From positions 1 through 64,000 of the forward strand of contig CAJKMG010000015.1 in the NCBI GenBank assembly GCA_905200945.1: DNA of 64,000 nucleotides. Reading direction: 5' to 3'. This document shows positions 17,540-25,919 of the stretch, one piece after another (within the stretch, counting starts at the first letter, position 1; the number at the start of each line of letters is the position of its first letter). The notes below the pieces were generated by a model that was not told the origin of the DNA, did no database searches, and saw only the letters and a program-made list of their open reading frames with translations. A program made the position numbers and the translations under genes. The DNA is from an uncultured Akkermansia sp. (GTDB taxonomy: Bacteria > Verrucomicrobiota > Verrucomicrobiia > Verrucomicrobiales > Akkermansiaceae).

Positions 17540-19042
17540 TTAGTGCATGGCGTTGTAGGCGATGGCTCCAGCCAGCACAATCAGGGCGATAACAATCCAC
17601 ATGACGGTAACGGTGCGGCTGCCCGCGGCGGCGCCGGTACCCTGAATGTGTCCGTATTTGCCCTTGAGCTTGCCTTTTTTCAGGAAACCGTCGTAATTGC
17701 GGGAAAGAAGAGTAGTTTCCACCTGGCGCATCATGTCAAGCAGTACGCCCACCAGAATGAGAAGGCTGGTGCCCCCGAAGAACTGGGTAACCAGGTAAGG
17801 GATGTTGCCCCCGATATTCAGCAGGGAAGGAAGGAAATAAATGAGTGTCAGGAATGCGGAACCGGCAAAGGTCAGCCTTTGCATGGTCTGATCCAGGAAA
17901 AGAGCGGTGGGGGGGCCGGGACGGATGCCGGGAATATAGCCGCCGTTGCGCTTCAGGTCTTCCGCAATCTGGGAAGGCTGGAACATGGTCGCCACCCAGA
18001 AGTAGGAGAAGAAGAAGATCATGAGGCCGGAAATAATGTAATAGCCGGAAGAAGCGGGGTTCAACCAGTCATTCATCTTGGTCGCGATCCACTGCAGCGT
18101 GGTGTTATAATGGGCAATCTGGGAGAAGAGAACCTGTGGAAGGGAAAGGATGGCCGTAGCGAAAATGACGGGCATCACGCCGGAGTAGTTAAGCTTGAGA
18201 GGCAGATACTGCGTGGCACCATTGAACATTTTATTGCCCATAACCCGTTTGGCATATTGCACGGGAATGCGCCGCTGGGCCTGCGTCACCGTCACGACGA
18301 GCGCCACGACGACAATCAGGAAGGCGATCAGGGCCACGAGCAGCATGGCTCCCATGGGAACAACTGCACCATCCTTGTACACAAGGGTTTTCCAGGCCAG
18401 GGTGACTGCTCCCGGAAGGGCGTGAATAATGTTGACGGAAATAATGAGGGAAACGCCGTTGCCGACGCCGCGTTCCGTAATCTGGTCGCCTATCCACATC
18501 AGGAACATGGTGCCCGCCACCATAATGAGCACCGTCATGAGGGCAAACTGGATGCCGGGGTCAATGACAAGCTGGCAGTCCGCAGGAATGTTGAGGCCCA
18601 CGGCCTGCAGGCGTTCCGGGTGTTCCAGCGTGCCGACCAGGAACCAGCCCTGCACCAGAGCAATGACAATGGCGATGGCGCGCGTCCACTTGGTCATTTT
18701 CTGGCGACCGCCTTCTTCCCGCACCATCTTGGCCCACTGGGGAACCACTGCGGAGAGAAGCTGGGTCATGATGGAAGCGGAAATGTAGGGCATGATGCCC
18801 AGAGCAAAAATGCCGCACTGCTGAAGGCCGCCGCCGGAGAAAATGGTCAGAACGGTAGCCAGCCCCGCTCCGGGACCGCTGGCGTTCGTGGAGGCTTCAA
18901 TCACTTTCTGCAGCTCCATGACGTCAATGCCCGGCAGGGGAATCTGTACCCCCAGGCGGACGACGACAATCATCGCCAATGTGAACAAAATCCGGCGCCT
19001 GAGCTCCGGTACTTTCATGGAGTTTGCAAATGCGGATATCAT
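17540..19042 (-). CDS. secY: Protein translocase subunit SecY
   Basis: 500 residues with about ten hydrophobic segments, slightly longer than E. coli SecY (443) because of longer loops. It forms the central channel of the Sec translocon. Signatures are IPLPGIDV near the N-terminus, GIMPYISASIMTQLL (transmembrane 2, SecY signature 1), and QGWFLVG and FFSYFWVATMFQPSQIAEDLKRNGGYIPGIRPG (cytosolic loop 5 region). It is 36 bases upstream of adk and separated from rplO by a 140-base gap holding a strong hairpin. Confidence 0.97.
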   Translation of the reverse strand: MISAFANSMKVPELRRRILFTLAMIVVVRLGVQIPLPGIDVMELQKVIEASTNASGPGAGLATVLTIFSGGGLQQCGIFALGIMPYISASIMTQLLSAVVPQWAKMVREEGGRQKMTKWTRAIAIVIALVQGWFLVGTLEHPERLQAVGLNIPADCQLVIDPGIQFALMTVLIMVAGTMFLMWIGDQITERGVGNGVSLIISVNIIHALPGAVTLAWKTLVYKDGAVVPMGAMLLVALIAFLIVVVALVVTVTQAQRRIPVQYAKRVMGNKMFNGATQYLPLKLNYSGVMPVIFATAILSLPQVLFSQIAHYNTTLQWIATKMNDWLNPASSGYYIISGLMIFFFSYFWVATMFQPSQIAEDLKRNGGYIPGIRPGPPTALFLDQTMQRLTFAGSAFLTLIYFLPSLLNIGGNIPYLVTQFFGGTSLLILVGVLLDMMRQVETTLLSRNYDGFLKKGKLKGKYGHIQGTGAAAGSRTVTVMWIVIALIVLAGAIAYNAMH

Positions 19043-19140
19043 GGTCCTGTAATATAAAAGTTGGCGCGCAGCTTGGCTTGCATGTCGCGGCGGTTTGCAC
19101 CCGGGGCATCCATGGGAACCGCAACAGTAAACACAATGAT

Positions 19141-19173
19141 GCGAACCGGGTCAAGCTGCATGACCCGGTTCGC
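19141..19173 (-). terminator. strong hairpin between rplO and secY
   Basis: Perfect 13-bp inverted repeat (arms 19141-19153 and 19161-19173) with a 7-base loop, inside the ribosomal protein operon and 10 bases after the rplO stop. On the minus strand the following bases are only moderately T-rich (ATCATTGTGTTT). It may be a partial terminator or mRNA-stability element that lowers secY-adk-map expression relative to ribosomal proteins. Confidence 0.6.
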
Positions 19174-19182
19174 CAAATGTGA

Positions 19183-19641
19183 TTAGGCTTCGCTAAGCAC
19201 GGTGACGGTGCCACCGGCCTGAGTCACCTTCTCGCGGGCGCTGGCGCTCACGAAGTCCACGACTACGTTCAGGTTCTTGGTCAGGGTACCGTTGCCGAGG
19301 AGTTTCACGGCATCGCAGGGACCTTGGACGAGCTTGGCTGCACGCAGGGTGTTTTCATCAACCGTGGCACCGGCTTCAAACACGCGTTCAAGCTGGGAGA
19401 GGTTGACGATGAGAATCTTATCCTGGAAGCGGGTATTATTGAACCCCTTCTTGGGCAGACGGCGGTGAAGGGGCATCTGGCCGCCTTCAAAGCCCGGCCG
19501 GATAGTGCCGCCGGAACGGGCCTTCTGGCCTTTATTGCCTTTGCCGCAGGTCTTGCCGAGACCGGAGCTTTCCCCGTTGCCGAGGCGCTTCTTGCGGTGC
19601 TTGGCTCCGGGATTGGGCTTAATCGTATGAAGCTGTAACAT
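19183..19641 (-). CDS. rplO: 50S ribosomal protein L15
   Basis: 152 residues from the ATG at 19641 (MLQLHTIKPNPGAKHRKKRLG); the longer frame to 19677 adds no homologous sequence. Characteristic elements are the GSGLGKTCGKGNKGQKAR-like glycine/lysine stretch and GFEGGQMPLHRRLPKKGF. It is a 23S-binding assembly protein of the large subunit. It follows rpsE with only 62 bases between, so rpmD (L30), which sits here in many bacteria, is absent. Confidence 0.97.
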   Translation of the reverse strand: MLQLHTIKPNPGAKHRKKRLGNGESSGLGKTCGKGNKGQKARSGGTIRPGFEGGQMPLHRRLPKKGFNNTRFQDKILIVNLSQLERVFEAGATVDENTLRAAKLVQGPCDAVKLLGNGTLTKNLNVVVDFVSASAREKVTQAGGTVTVLSEA

Positions 19642-19703
19642 GTTATTTACAATGGTTGGATTTCGTGGAGGCGGCAACGCCTGGCGGCCGCCTCCTGATC
19701 AGA

Positions 19704-20366
19704 TTAGATGGCCTTTTCCTTCTTCTTGCCGCGGTCGGCAAGAACCTGGTCGCTCGTGCGCAGGGAGGCGAGAGCCTGCAGGGTGGCTTTCACCACGTTG
19801 GCGTGGTTGGAGGAACCGAGGGATTTGGCAACAATGTCACGCACGCCCGCTGCTTCCAGCACGGCACGGATGGTGTTGCCGGCAATCAGGCCGGTACCGG
19901 GGGAAGCGGGCTTCAGGAGCACCTTGCCGCCGCCGAATTCGGAGTAGACTTCATGCGGAATCGTGCCATTGGCGATGGAGACCGGGCGAAGCTGGCGCTT
20001 GGCGGCTTCCGTAGCCTTGCGGATGGCGTCTGCCACTTCATTGGCCTTGCCGAAGCCGAAGCCTACGCGGCCTTCCATGTCCCCGCTCACGACGAGGGCG
20101 GAGAAGGAGAAGCGGCGGCCGCCCTTGACGACCTTGGCGCAACGGTTGATGAACACAACCTTTTCAGCGAGCTGGGGGCCTTCTTCCACGGGAGCTTCAG
20201 CCTGAGGGCCACGGCGTCCGTCACGACGGGGTCCGCGGGGTCCGCGGCCATTCTGGCCGTCACGGCGGGGTCCGCGGGGTCCGCGGCCGCCCGTTGCGGG
20301 TTGCTGCGCTTGAGCGGGAGCAGCGGCTTCCGTAGCAGGAGCAGTGTTTTCCGTTTCGTTATTCAT
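19704..20366 (-). CDS. rpsE: 30S ribosomal protein S5 with repetitive N-terminal extension
   Basis: 220 residues against about 165 in E. coli. Residues from about 63 on are ordinary S5: [28 protein letters not shown], then [18 protein letters not shown] and [21 protein letters not shown]. The first ~60 residues are an added tail, acidic/Ala-rich and then two copies of [11 protein letters not shown], which comes from a 39-base tandem repeat in the DNA. The tail is likely disordered and RNA-binding; its role is unknown. S5 contributes to decoding fidelity and helicase activity at the mRNA entry. Confidence 0.95.
   Translation of the reverse strand: MNNETENTAPATEAAAPAQAQQPATGGRGPRGPRRDGQNGRGPRGPRRDGRRGPQAEAPVEEGPQLAEKVVFINRCAKVVKGGRRFSFSALVVSGDMEGRVGFGFGKANEVADAIRKATEAAKRQLRPVSIANGTIPHEVYSEFGGGKVLLKPASPGTGLIAGNTIRAVLEAAGVRDIVAKSLGSSNHANVVKATLQALASLRTSDQVLADRGKKKEKAI
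20219..20288. repeat. 39-base-period tandem repeat inside rpsE
   Basis: Two 31-base copies, 20219-20249 and 20258-20288, differ at one base and are spaced at a 39-base (13-codon) period. They encode the duplicated Gly/Arg/Pro block of the S5 N-terminal extension. The unit itself contains a shorter repeated GGGGTCCGC element, so it is prone to slippage in whole-codon steps. Confidence 0.85.
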
Positions 20367-20382
20367 TTAGGGAATCTTTCAA

Positions 20383-20745
20383 TTAGAATTTCAAACCGGT
20401 TTCGCGGGCGGCATCGGCCAGGGCCTTCACCTTACCGCAGAACTTGAATCCACCGCGGTCGAAAACGACTTCAGTGACATTGGCAGCCTTCGCGCGTTCG
20501 CCGATCAGATTGCCCACCTTGGTAGCGGTAGCGCAGTTGGCGAGTTTGGAAGGATCGGCGATAGAAGCATCGGCCGTGGAAGCGGAGCAGATAGTCTTGC
20601 CCACCGTATCGTCGATGATCTGAGCATAGACGTGGCGGTTGGAAAAATAGACGGCCAGGCGGGGGCGGGAAGCCGTTCCGGAAACCTTTCTGCGAATACG
20701 GCGGCGAACCTTGGCGCGGACGGCTTTGCGATTGATAGTACTCAT
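20383..20745 (-). CDS. rplR: 50S ribosomal protein L18
   Basis: 120 residues. Ends with VVFDRGGFKFCGKVKALADAARETGLKF, the conserved L18 C-terminus (family form FDRGGYxYHGRVKALADAAREAGL). It binds 5S rRNA in the central protuberance. The N-terminus is Arg/Lys-rich as usual. It lies 16 bases before rpsE in the operon. Confidence 0.97.
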   Translation of the reverse strand: MSTINRKAVRAKVRRRIRRKVSGTASRPRLAVYFSNRHVYAQIIDDTVGKTICSASTADASIADPSKLANCATATKVGNLIGERAKAANVTEVVFDRGGFKFCGKVKALADAARETGLKF

Positions 20746-20780
20746 CGTGTATAAATATGTTGTAATAGTTATTACCTGAA

Positions 20781-21323
20781 TTACTTACCGACGCCGGCCT
20801 TGCCTTCCTTGCGGCGGATAACTTCACCGACGAAGCGCACACCCTTGCCCTTGTAGGGTTCCGGGGGATAGTACGCACGGACTTCAGCGGCAAACTGGCC
20901 CACGACCTGCTTGTCGATGCCTTCAACCGTCACTTTCGTGTTTTCAGTCACGGTTACCTTGAGACCTTCCGGGATTACCTGGTTGATCGGATGGGATTTG
21001 CCCAGATTCAGATCCAGGATGTTGCCCTTGACAGCGGCACGGAAACCGACGCCGACGATTTCAAGGTTCTTGACAAAGCCTTCAGAAACACCGATGACCA
21101 TGTTGTTCAACAGGGAACGGTTCGTACCGTGCAGGGCGCGAAGCTGGCGGCTTTCGCCGGCGCGGTCAACGGAGAGCTGATTGCCTTCAACAGTAGCGGT
21201 GATGCCTTCCGGAAGCGTCCAGGAGAGCTTGCCTTTGGGGCCTTCCACCTGAACGGAAGAGCCGTTAACCTTTACCGTTACCTTGTCCGGCAATGTGATG
21301 GATTTTTTACCAACTCGGGACAT
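20781..21323 (-). CDS. rplF: 50S ribosomal protein L6
   Basis: 180 residues. MSRVGKKSITLPDKVTV is the standard start, followed by VEGPKGKLSW in the first domain and EVRAYYPPEPYKGKGVRF near the end (family form PPEPYKGKGI). It binds 23S rRNA near the factor-binding centre. It is 35 bases upstream of rplR and 21 bases downstream of rpsH. Confidence 0.97.
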   Translation of the reverse strand: MSRVGKKSITLPDKVTVKVNGSSVQVEGPKGKLSWTLPEGITATVEGNQLSVDRAGESRQLRALHGTNRSLLNNMVIGVSEGFVKNLEIVGVGFRAAVKGNILDLNLGKSHPINQVIPEGLKVTVTENTKVTVEGIDKQVVGQFAAEVRAYYPPEPYKGKGVRFVGEVIRRKEGKAGVGK

Positions 21324-21344
21324 ATGTTTAGGAAATGTTAATGG

Positions 21345-21746
21345 TTACCATACAAGGGCGAGAAGTTCGCCGCCGATGCTCTGCTTGCGCGCCTGCGCAC
21401 CGGTCATCACACCGCGGGAGGTGGAGACGATGGCAATGCCAAGCCCGCTGAGAACGCGGGGAATGTCCTCGGAAGAAACGTACTGGCGGCGGCCCGGCTT
21501 GGAGCTGCGCTTCACATCGGTAACAACCGGCTTGCCCTGCGGGGTAAACTTGATTTTTACCTTGATTTGCTTCTTGGAGCCTTCTCCGGTTACTTCATAG
21601 TTCCAGATGTAGCCTTCTTCCTGCAGAATCCGGGCGATTTCCACCTTGATGTTGGAGCAGGGAGCGGTAAATTCCTCATTGCCGGCCAGGCTGGCGTTTT
21701 TCAGGCGGGTGAGGAAGTCGGAAATGGGATCACTTAATACGGCCAT
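21345..21746 (-). CDS. rpsH: 30S ribosomal protein S8
   Basis: 133 residues. Begins MAVLSDPISDFLTRLKNA (family DPIADMLTRIRNA) and ends GIAIVSTSRGVMTGAQARKQSIGGELLALVW, the S8 C-terminal signature. It is a primary 16S rRNA binder and the classical spc-operon repressor. It starts only 12 bases after the rplE stop, so there is no room for rpsN (S14), which normally lies between them. Confidence 0.97.
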   Translation of the reverse strand: MAVLSDPISDFLTRLKNASLAGNEEFTAPCSNIKVEIARILQEEGYIWNYEVTGEGSKKQIKVKIKFTPQGKPVVTDVKRSSKPGRRQYVSSEDIPRVLSGLGIAIVSTSRGVMTGAQARKQSIGGELLALVW

Positions 21747-21758
21747 GGTAAGAAATAG

Positions 21759-22340
21759 TTAGGCGTTGGCGGGTTGAGTTTCTTCGGCCTTCTTCGGTTC
21801 GCGCATGGGGACGCCCAGGGCGCGAAGCAGGTCGCGGCCTTCGTCGTCCGTAGGAGCGGAAGTCACGAAAATGATATCGAAGCCGATCTGACGCTTGATC
21901 TGGTCAAGTTCGATTTCGGGGAAGATGGACTGGTCAGCGATGCCGACTGCATAGTTCCCGTTGCCGTCAAAGGACTTGTAGGGAAGACCGCGGAAGTCGC
22001 GAATGTTCGGAGCCGTAATATTGATGAAGCGGTCCAGGAATTCCCACATGCGGGCGCCGCGCAACGTTACGCGGGCTCCCAAAGGTTCGCCTTCGCGCAC
22101 CTTGAAGTTGGCCACGCTCTTGCGGGCATAGGTAACGGAGGGTTTTTGTCCGGTGATTTTGGCGATTTCATTAACGGCATCTTCCACGGCCTGCTTGCGG
22201 TCCGGGTGTTTGCCCATGCAGGAGGTGACAACAATCTTCTCCAGGCGGGGAATCTGATGCACGTTCTTGTATGCATGCTTCGCTTGAAGGCCGGGAACGA
22301 CCTTTTCACGGTAGTATGTTAGCAGTGTTGGTGTACTCAT
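21759..22340 (-). CDS. rplE: 50S ribosomal protein L5
   Basis: 193 residues. Signatures are LEKIVVTSCMG, TGQKPSVTYARKSVANFKVREGEPLGARVTLRG (family ITGQRPVVTRAKKSIAxFKLREG) and DIIFVTSAPTDDEGRDLLRALGVPM at the C-terminus. A short charged tail (EPKKAEETQPANA) extends beyond the usual end. It binds 5S rRNA and contacts the P-site tRNA. It sits 65 bases after rplX. Confidence 0.97.
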   Translation of the reverse strand: MSTPTLLTYYREKVVPGLQAKHAYKNVHQIPRLEKIVVTSCMGKHPDRKQAVEDAVNEIAKITGQKPSVTYARKSVANFKVREGEPLGARVTLRGARMWEFLDRFINITAPNIRDFRGLPYKSFDGNGNYAVGIADQSIFPEIELDQIKRQIGFDIIFVTSAPTDDEGRDLLRALGVPMREPKKAEETQPANA

Positions 22341-22405
22341 TTTTTAGCGGGTCAGCTCTTTATTAATGATTGATATGGCTTAAGCGCAGGGTCAGACCGG
22401 ATGGC

Positions 22406-22633
22406 CTAGCCTACTTTTTTCACGTTGGAAATGTGAATCGGGCCGTTAATTTCCTGAATGCCGCCTTCCGGGTTCTGTTCGGTCGGGCGCACAGCCTTTT
22501 TCAGGGTGCGGGCGCCTTCTACGATGACAGTACCTTTAGAAGCATTCACGGCGAGAACGGTGCCGCGCTTGCCCTTGTGGTTACGTCCGGCGATGATTTC
22601 CACTTCATCACCTTTTTTCACGTGGGTCTTCAT
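22406..22633 (-). CDS. rplX: 50S ribosomal protein L24
   Basis: 75 residues, at the short end for L24. [28 protein letters not shown] is the KOW-motif start, and [18 protein letters not shown] matches the usual GGIxxxEAPIHxSNV region. It initiates 50S assembly near the tunnel exit. It is the first gene of this operon; the upstream partners rplN, rpsQ and rpmC are absent, and nadK lies upstream instead. Confidence 0.95.
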
Positions 22634-22672
22634 ATATGACTATTTCTTACGCGTTTATGCGATTAAGATCTA

Positions 22673-22727
22673 CCACCCCCTTGGTGGCAGGGCAGGAAGA
22701 GTATTATAGGATAGGCCTTTTCGTCAA
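22673..22727 (-). promoter_or_regulatory. candidate promoter and leader hairpin of the rplX operon
   Basis: On the minus strand a perfect TATAAT (22703-22708) is preceded by TTGACG (22722-22727). The 13-base spacing is short; reading the -10 as TAATAC gives 15. A CCACC-loop-GGTGG hairpin (22673-22687) falls in the 5' leader, about 40 bases before rplX. The box quality makes a promoter likely even though the spacing is not ideal. Confidence 0.5.
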
Positions 22728-22858
22728 GCCCGCATCCTAAAAAAATCGTTTTACCGCCCCTGCGCCAATGCGGAACGATTAATGGGAAACCGTTCCCGGA
22801 TGCAGGAATTCCACAGTAAGAGGAGGACAGTCCGCCTAGGACCGCCCCCCGCAACGGT

Positions 22859-23731
22859 CTATTCATCATCTGAGGGGATCTCCGCCCCCTGCCAGCGCAG
22901 CTTGGCCCTCAGCAGGGCACCGAAATTCTGCTTCCGGAGATGAACCAGGGAAAGCGTTTCCGGCGCTTTCCGGATTACCAGGCTTTCTCCCACTTCAATG
23001 GGATAGGCGGAACGGCCGTCCAAGGAATAGACCATGGAGTCAAAGCGGCCGCGACGCTCGCGTGGCCGCAGGCGTATGGTCATGTTGTCAGGAAGCACCA
23101 CGGAACGATTGGTCAGGCTGTGCGGGCAGATGGGGGTGACGCACACGACGCGGGACATGGGCCAGACCAGAGGCCCCCCGGCGGAAAGGGAGTATGCCGT
23201 GGAACCGGTGGGGGTGGAAACCAGAACGCCGTCCGCATGGTAACGGTTCAGCAATTCTCCGTCTATCTCCGCATCCAGGTCCACCATTTTGCCGGACTGG
23301 GCGCGGATGAGGGAAACTTCATTCAAGGCCAGCTTGCGCGGAGGAGCCGCAACGCCGTCTTCCCCTACCCGGACTACTTCAAGCATGGAACGTTCATCCG
23401 TCAGATAGGAACCTTCCTGAAGGGCATACGCCAGAAGCGGCAGTTCCTGCACGGAGCAAGTGGTCATAAATCCCAGCCGGCCCAGGTTCACTCCCGCCAG
23501 GGGAACGCAGTGCATGGCTGCCAGGGAAGAGACGGTCAGCATGGTGCCGTCCCCTCCGAAGGTCACCAGCATGCCGCACCGTCCGATGGCCCGTTCCAGA
23601 GCATCCTGCGTTTCAATAACGCAGGAACCCAGCCCGTGGCGGGAAAGCTCCCGGCGCATGATGCGCAATGCTTCTCCCAGTCCCGGTTTTTCCGCCAGCG
23701 CGACCAGGCCGATTACCTTGGAAGGATTCAT
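22859..23731 (-). CDS. nadK: NAD kinase
   Basis: 290 residues from the ATG at 23731 (MNPSKVIGLVA); in-frame ATGs at 23749 and 23800 are possible but add no family sequence. It phosphorylates NAD to NADP. Motifs: FGGDGTML at 58-65 with the catalytic Asp, GVNLGRLGFMT (80-90), and PTGSTAYSLSAGGPL in the C-terminal domain. The gene is divergent from the RlpA-like gene and ends 226 bases before the rplX start region. Confidence 0.95.
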   Translation of the reverse strand: MNPSKVIGLVALAEKPGLGEALRIMRRELSRHGLGSCVIETQDALERAIGRCGMLVTFGGDGTMLTVSSLAAMHCVPLAGVNLGRLGFMTTCSVQELPLLAYALQEGSYLTDERSMLEVVRVGEDGVAAPPRKLALNEVSLIRAQSGKMVDLDAEIDGELLNRYHADGVLVSTPTGSTAYSLSAGGPLVWPMSRVVCVTPICPHSLTNRSVVLPDNMTIRLRPRERRGRFDSMVYSLDGRSAYPIEVGESLVIRKAPETLSLVHLRKQNFGALLRAKLRWQGAEIPSDDE

Positions 23732-23879
23732 GCGGAGATCATACTGCATTTTCCCGAACCGCTCAACTGGTAAACCGCGGCCGGGAAAAGATTGTTCCAT
23801 TTTATTCTATGCCTTAAATTTCAATTCTTGTTCCTTTTTTGTTATACAAGATTATAAATATGTGTTAAATGTAAAAAGC

Positions 23880-24383
23880 GTGAAATGGTACCTCTCCGTC
23901 CTGCTGCTTTTTCTGATGCCGGGCTGCTCCACTATGGAGAAGCACTCCCAGAAAACGGTGCCGTCCGTTCAGGAGACAGAGGCGCATGTCAAAAATGCGC
24001 CCTACCGGGTACGGGGAAAAAGGTATACTCCCATGAGCGTGTCGGACGCCCTGCAATATCACGAGACCGGCTATGCCTCCTGGTACGGTGGCAAAGCCCG
24101 CCGCCTGAAGACATCTTCCGGAGAGTACATCAATCCCCAGCGTTCCATGACGGCGGCCCACAAAACCCTGCCAATGCCGTGCAAGGTAAAAGTCACCTGC
24201 CTGGAAACCGGCAAGTCAACCATCGTCAGGATCAACAACCGGGGTCCTTTTCACAGCAACCGCCTGATAGACCTTACCACCTCTGCTGCAAGCCGCATAG
24301 GCCTGCATAAACGCGGCGTGTCCAGGGTTCGTCTGGAAGTCATCTCAGTAGGCGACAGCCCGCATGAGGTTTTCGCCCGTTAA
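23880..24383 (+). CDS. RlpA-like septal lipoprotein, conserved Asp replaced
   Basis: 167 residues from the GTG at 23880; a GTG at 23862 is also in frame. A hydrophobic N-terminus ends in LMPGC (C16), a plausible though imperfect lipobox. Residues about 62-155 form the double-psi beta-barrel of rare lipoprotein A: GYASWYGGKARRLKTSSGE, TAAHKTLP, VRINNRGPF and RLIDLTTSAA. RlpA proteins are lytic transglycosylases acting on denuded septal glycan. E82 and H94 are kept, but the Asp of the NDRGPF motif is N120 here. No SPOR domain is present. Envelope role; activity uncertain. Confidence 0.8.
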   Translation: MKWYLSVLLLFLMPGCSTMEKHSQKTVPSVQETEAHVKNAPYRVRGKRYTPMSVSDALQYHETGYASWYGGKARRLKTSSGEYINPQRSMTAAHKTLPMPCKVKVTCLETGKSTIVRINNRGPFHSNRLIDLTTSAASRIGLHKRGVSRVRLEVISVGDSPHEVFAR

Positions 24384-24424
24384 TCCCATTTCATCCTTTC
24401 CCGTATTTCATTACCTTCCCCTGC

Positions 24425-25882
24425 ATGATTCCGCCCCGCATTGTTCTTGCCTGTCTGGCGTGCCTGTGCCCGTTCTCTCTGGCTCAGGAGCCTAAATCGG
24501 ATCCCAATAAAACGCTGATTATCATTTCTACCAGCGATATTCACGGCAATCTGGACAATTTCCCAAAACTGGCCACGCTGGTAAAACAATACCGCGCCAA
24601 GTATCCACACGTGCTACTGGTGGATTCAGGAGATTATTTCATGGGCAATCCCTATGTGGACGACTGCGAAAAACGGGGCGAGCCCCTTACCATCCTGATG
24701 AACAAGCTGGGGTATGACGTAGTGACCATCGGAAACCATGACCTGGACTACGGGCAGGAAACCCTGCGCGATCATATCGAGGGAATGCCCTCCACCAAGT
24801 TTGTCATTACCAACGCCAACCTTTCCCCTACTCTGGAAAACTGTTTCTCTCCGTATGTCAGCATCCCGATTAAAGACACGCCCGTTTCCGTAGGGGTCAT
24901 AGGCCTGGCGGACCTTCAAACCACGGATGTGAGGAGGATGACCGGCATCTCATGGAAGCTGCCGGATGAAGAAGACTACAAGGGCATCACGGACAGGTTC
25001 CGGCTTCACCATAACACCATTAACGTTATCCTCAGTCACCTGGGATACGGCAAAGATTTGAAGATGATGAAGTATTCGCCGAATATCGACGTCATTCTCG
25101 GAGGCCATACCCATGTCATGCTTCCCAGCGGTCATCTCAGAACCGGCACGCTGCTCAGCCACACGGGGCATAGCTTGAGCCACGTAGGAGTTACGGAAAT
25201 CATTTTCTCCACGGAAAAGACTGTTTCCGTCCTTTCCAAATCAACCAGGGCCGTTTCTCTGGACGCAAGCATTCCCAACGACCCGGAAGTAGAGAGTATC
25301 GTCCGGAAATTTACTGTAAATCCGTTTTTCAACCAGCAGGTTGGCGTCGCCGAAGAAGATATTACGCACGTCACCATAGGCACCCTTTTCTGCAAGGCCA
25401 TTCAGCAGGCTTCCCATTCGGACATCGCCATTTATAACCGCGACGGCGTACGATCCAAAGGCCATCTTGGCAAGGGGCCCATTACCATCAGGAACATTTA
25501 CGAGCTGGAACCCTTCCGGGAAAAGATCGTCACCTGCTCCATGAGCAAGGCGGACGTTGAACAGCTGATCCTGTCCAAATTCATGTCTCCAACCGATGAC
25601 GAAGGAGGCATTCTGGAAGTTTACTGCTCCGGATTCTCCTACCAGATCATGGACGGTGTTACGCCCAGCATTACCAGCACTTTGAAAAACGGGGTCATTT
25701 ATACGGTCGCAATGGGAGACTACCTGTGCAGCAATTTCATATTTCCCCAGCGCGGAAACGGCAAACCGACGGGAATAGATGTCCGTAAAGCCCTGATTGA
25801 TTACCTGAAACAAATCAAGAAGCTGCTTAATCCACCGCCGTCCAAGCTGCCTATTATCAGAGATAAAACATTCGCCCTTTAA
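24425..25882 (+). CDS. Secreted 5'-nucleotidase/UshA-like metallophosphoesterase
   Basis: 485 residues. Signal peptide 1-20 (CLACLCPFSLA then Q). The calcineurin-like domain has all blocks: STSDIHGN (36-42), LLVDSGDYFMGNP, TIGNHDLDYG, ILSHLGYGKD and GGHTHVML. The C-terminal 5'-nucleotidase domain (about 300-470) shows YNRDGVRS...GPITIRNIYELEPFREKIV, where the usual NGGGIR is changed. Such enzymes cleave nucleotides or nucleotide sugars in the periplasm for salvage. The exact substrate is not readable. It starts 41 bases after the RlpA-like gene, possibly in one transcript. Confidence 0.88.
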   Translation: MIPPRIVLACLACLCPFSLAQEPKSDPNKTLIIISTSDIHGNLDNFPKLATLVKQYRAKYPHVLLVDSGDYFMGNPYVDDCEKRGEPLTILMNKLGYDVVTIGNHDLDYGQETLRDHIEGMPSTKFVITNANLSPTLENCFSPYVSIPIKDTPVSVGVIGLADLQTTDVRRMTGISWKLPDEEDYKGITDRFRLHHNTINVILSHLGYGKDLKMMKYSPNIDVILGGHTHVMLPSGHLRTGTLLSHTGHSLSHVGVTEIIFSTEKTVSVLSKSTRAVSLDASIPNDPEVESIVRKFTVNPFFNQQVGVAEEDITHVTIGTLFCKAIQQASHSDIAIYNRDGVRSKGHLGKGPITIRNIYELEPFREKIVTCSMSKADVEQLILSKFMSPTDDEGGILEVYCSGFSYQIMDGVTPSITSTLKNGVIYTVAMGDYLCSNFIFPQRGNGKPTGIDVRKALIDYLKQIKKLLNPPPSKLPIIRDKTFAL

Positions 25883-25919
25883 GCCACGGCCGCAAGCTCA
25901 CGCTATATTCCCGCCAGCC

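Noticed and set aside
17261..19057. 598-codon plus-strand open frame opposite secY
   Set aside because: It is the antisense frame of secY, adk and their gap; its translation is His/Gly-rich with no domain, while the minus strand encodes clear SecY and adenylate kinase.
22663..22869. 68-codon minus-strand frame upstream of rplX
   Set aside because: It overlaps the likely rplX promoter and leader and the nadK stop, and has no protein-like features.
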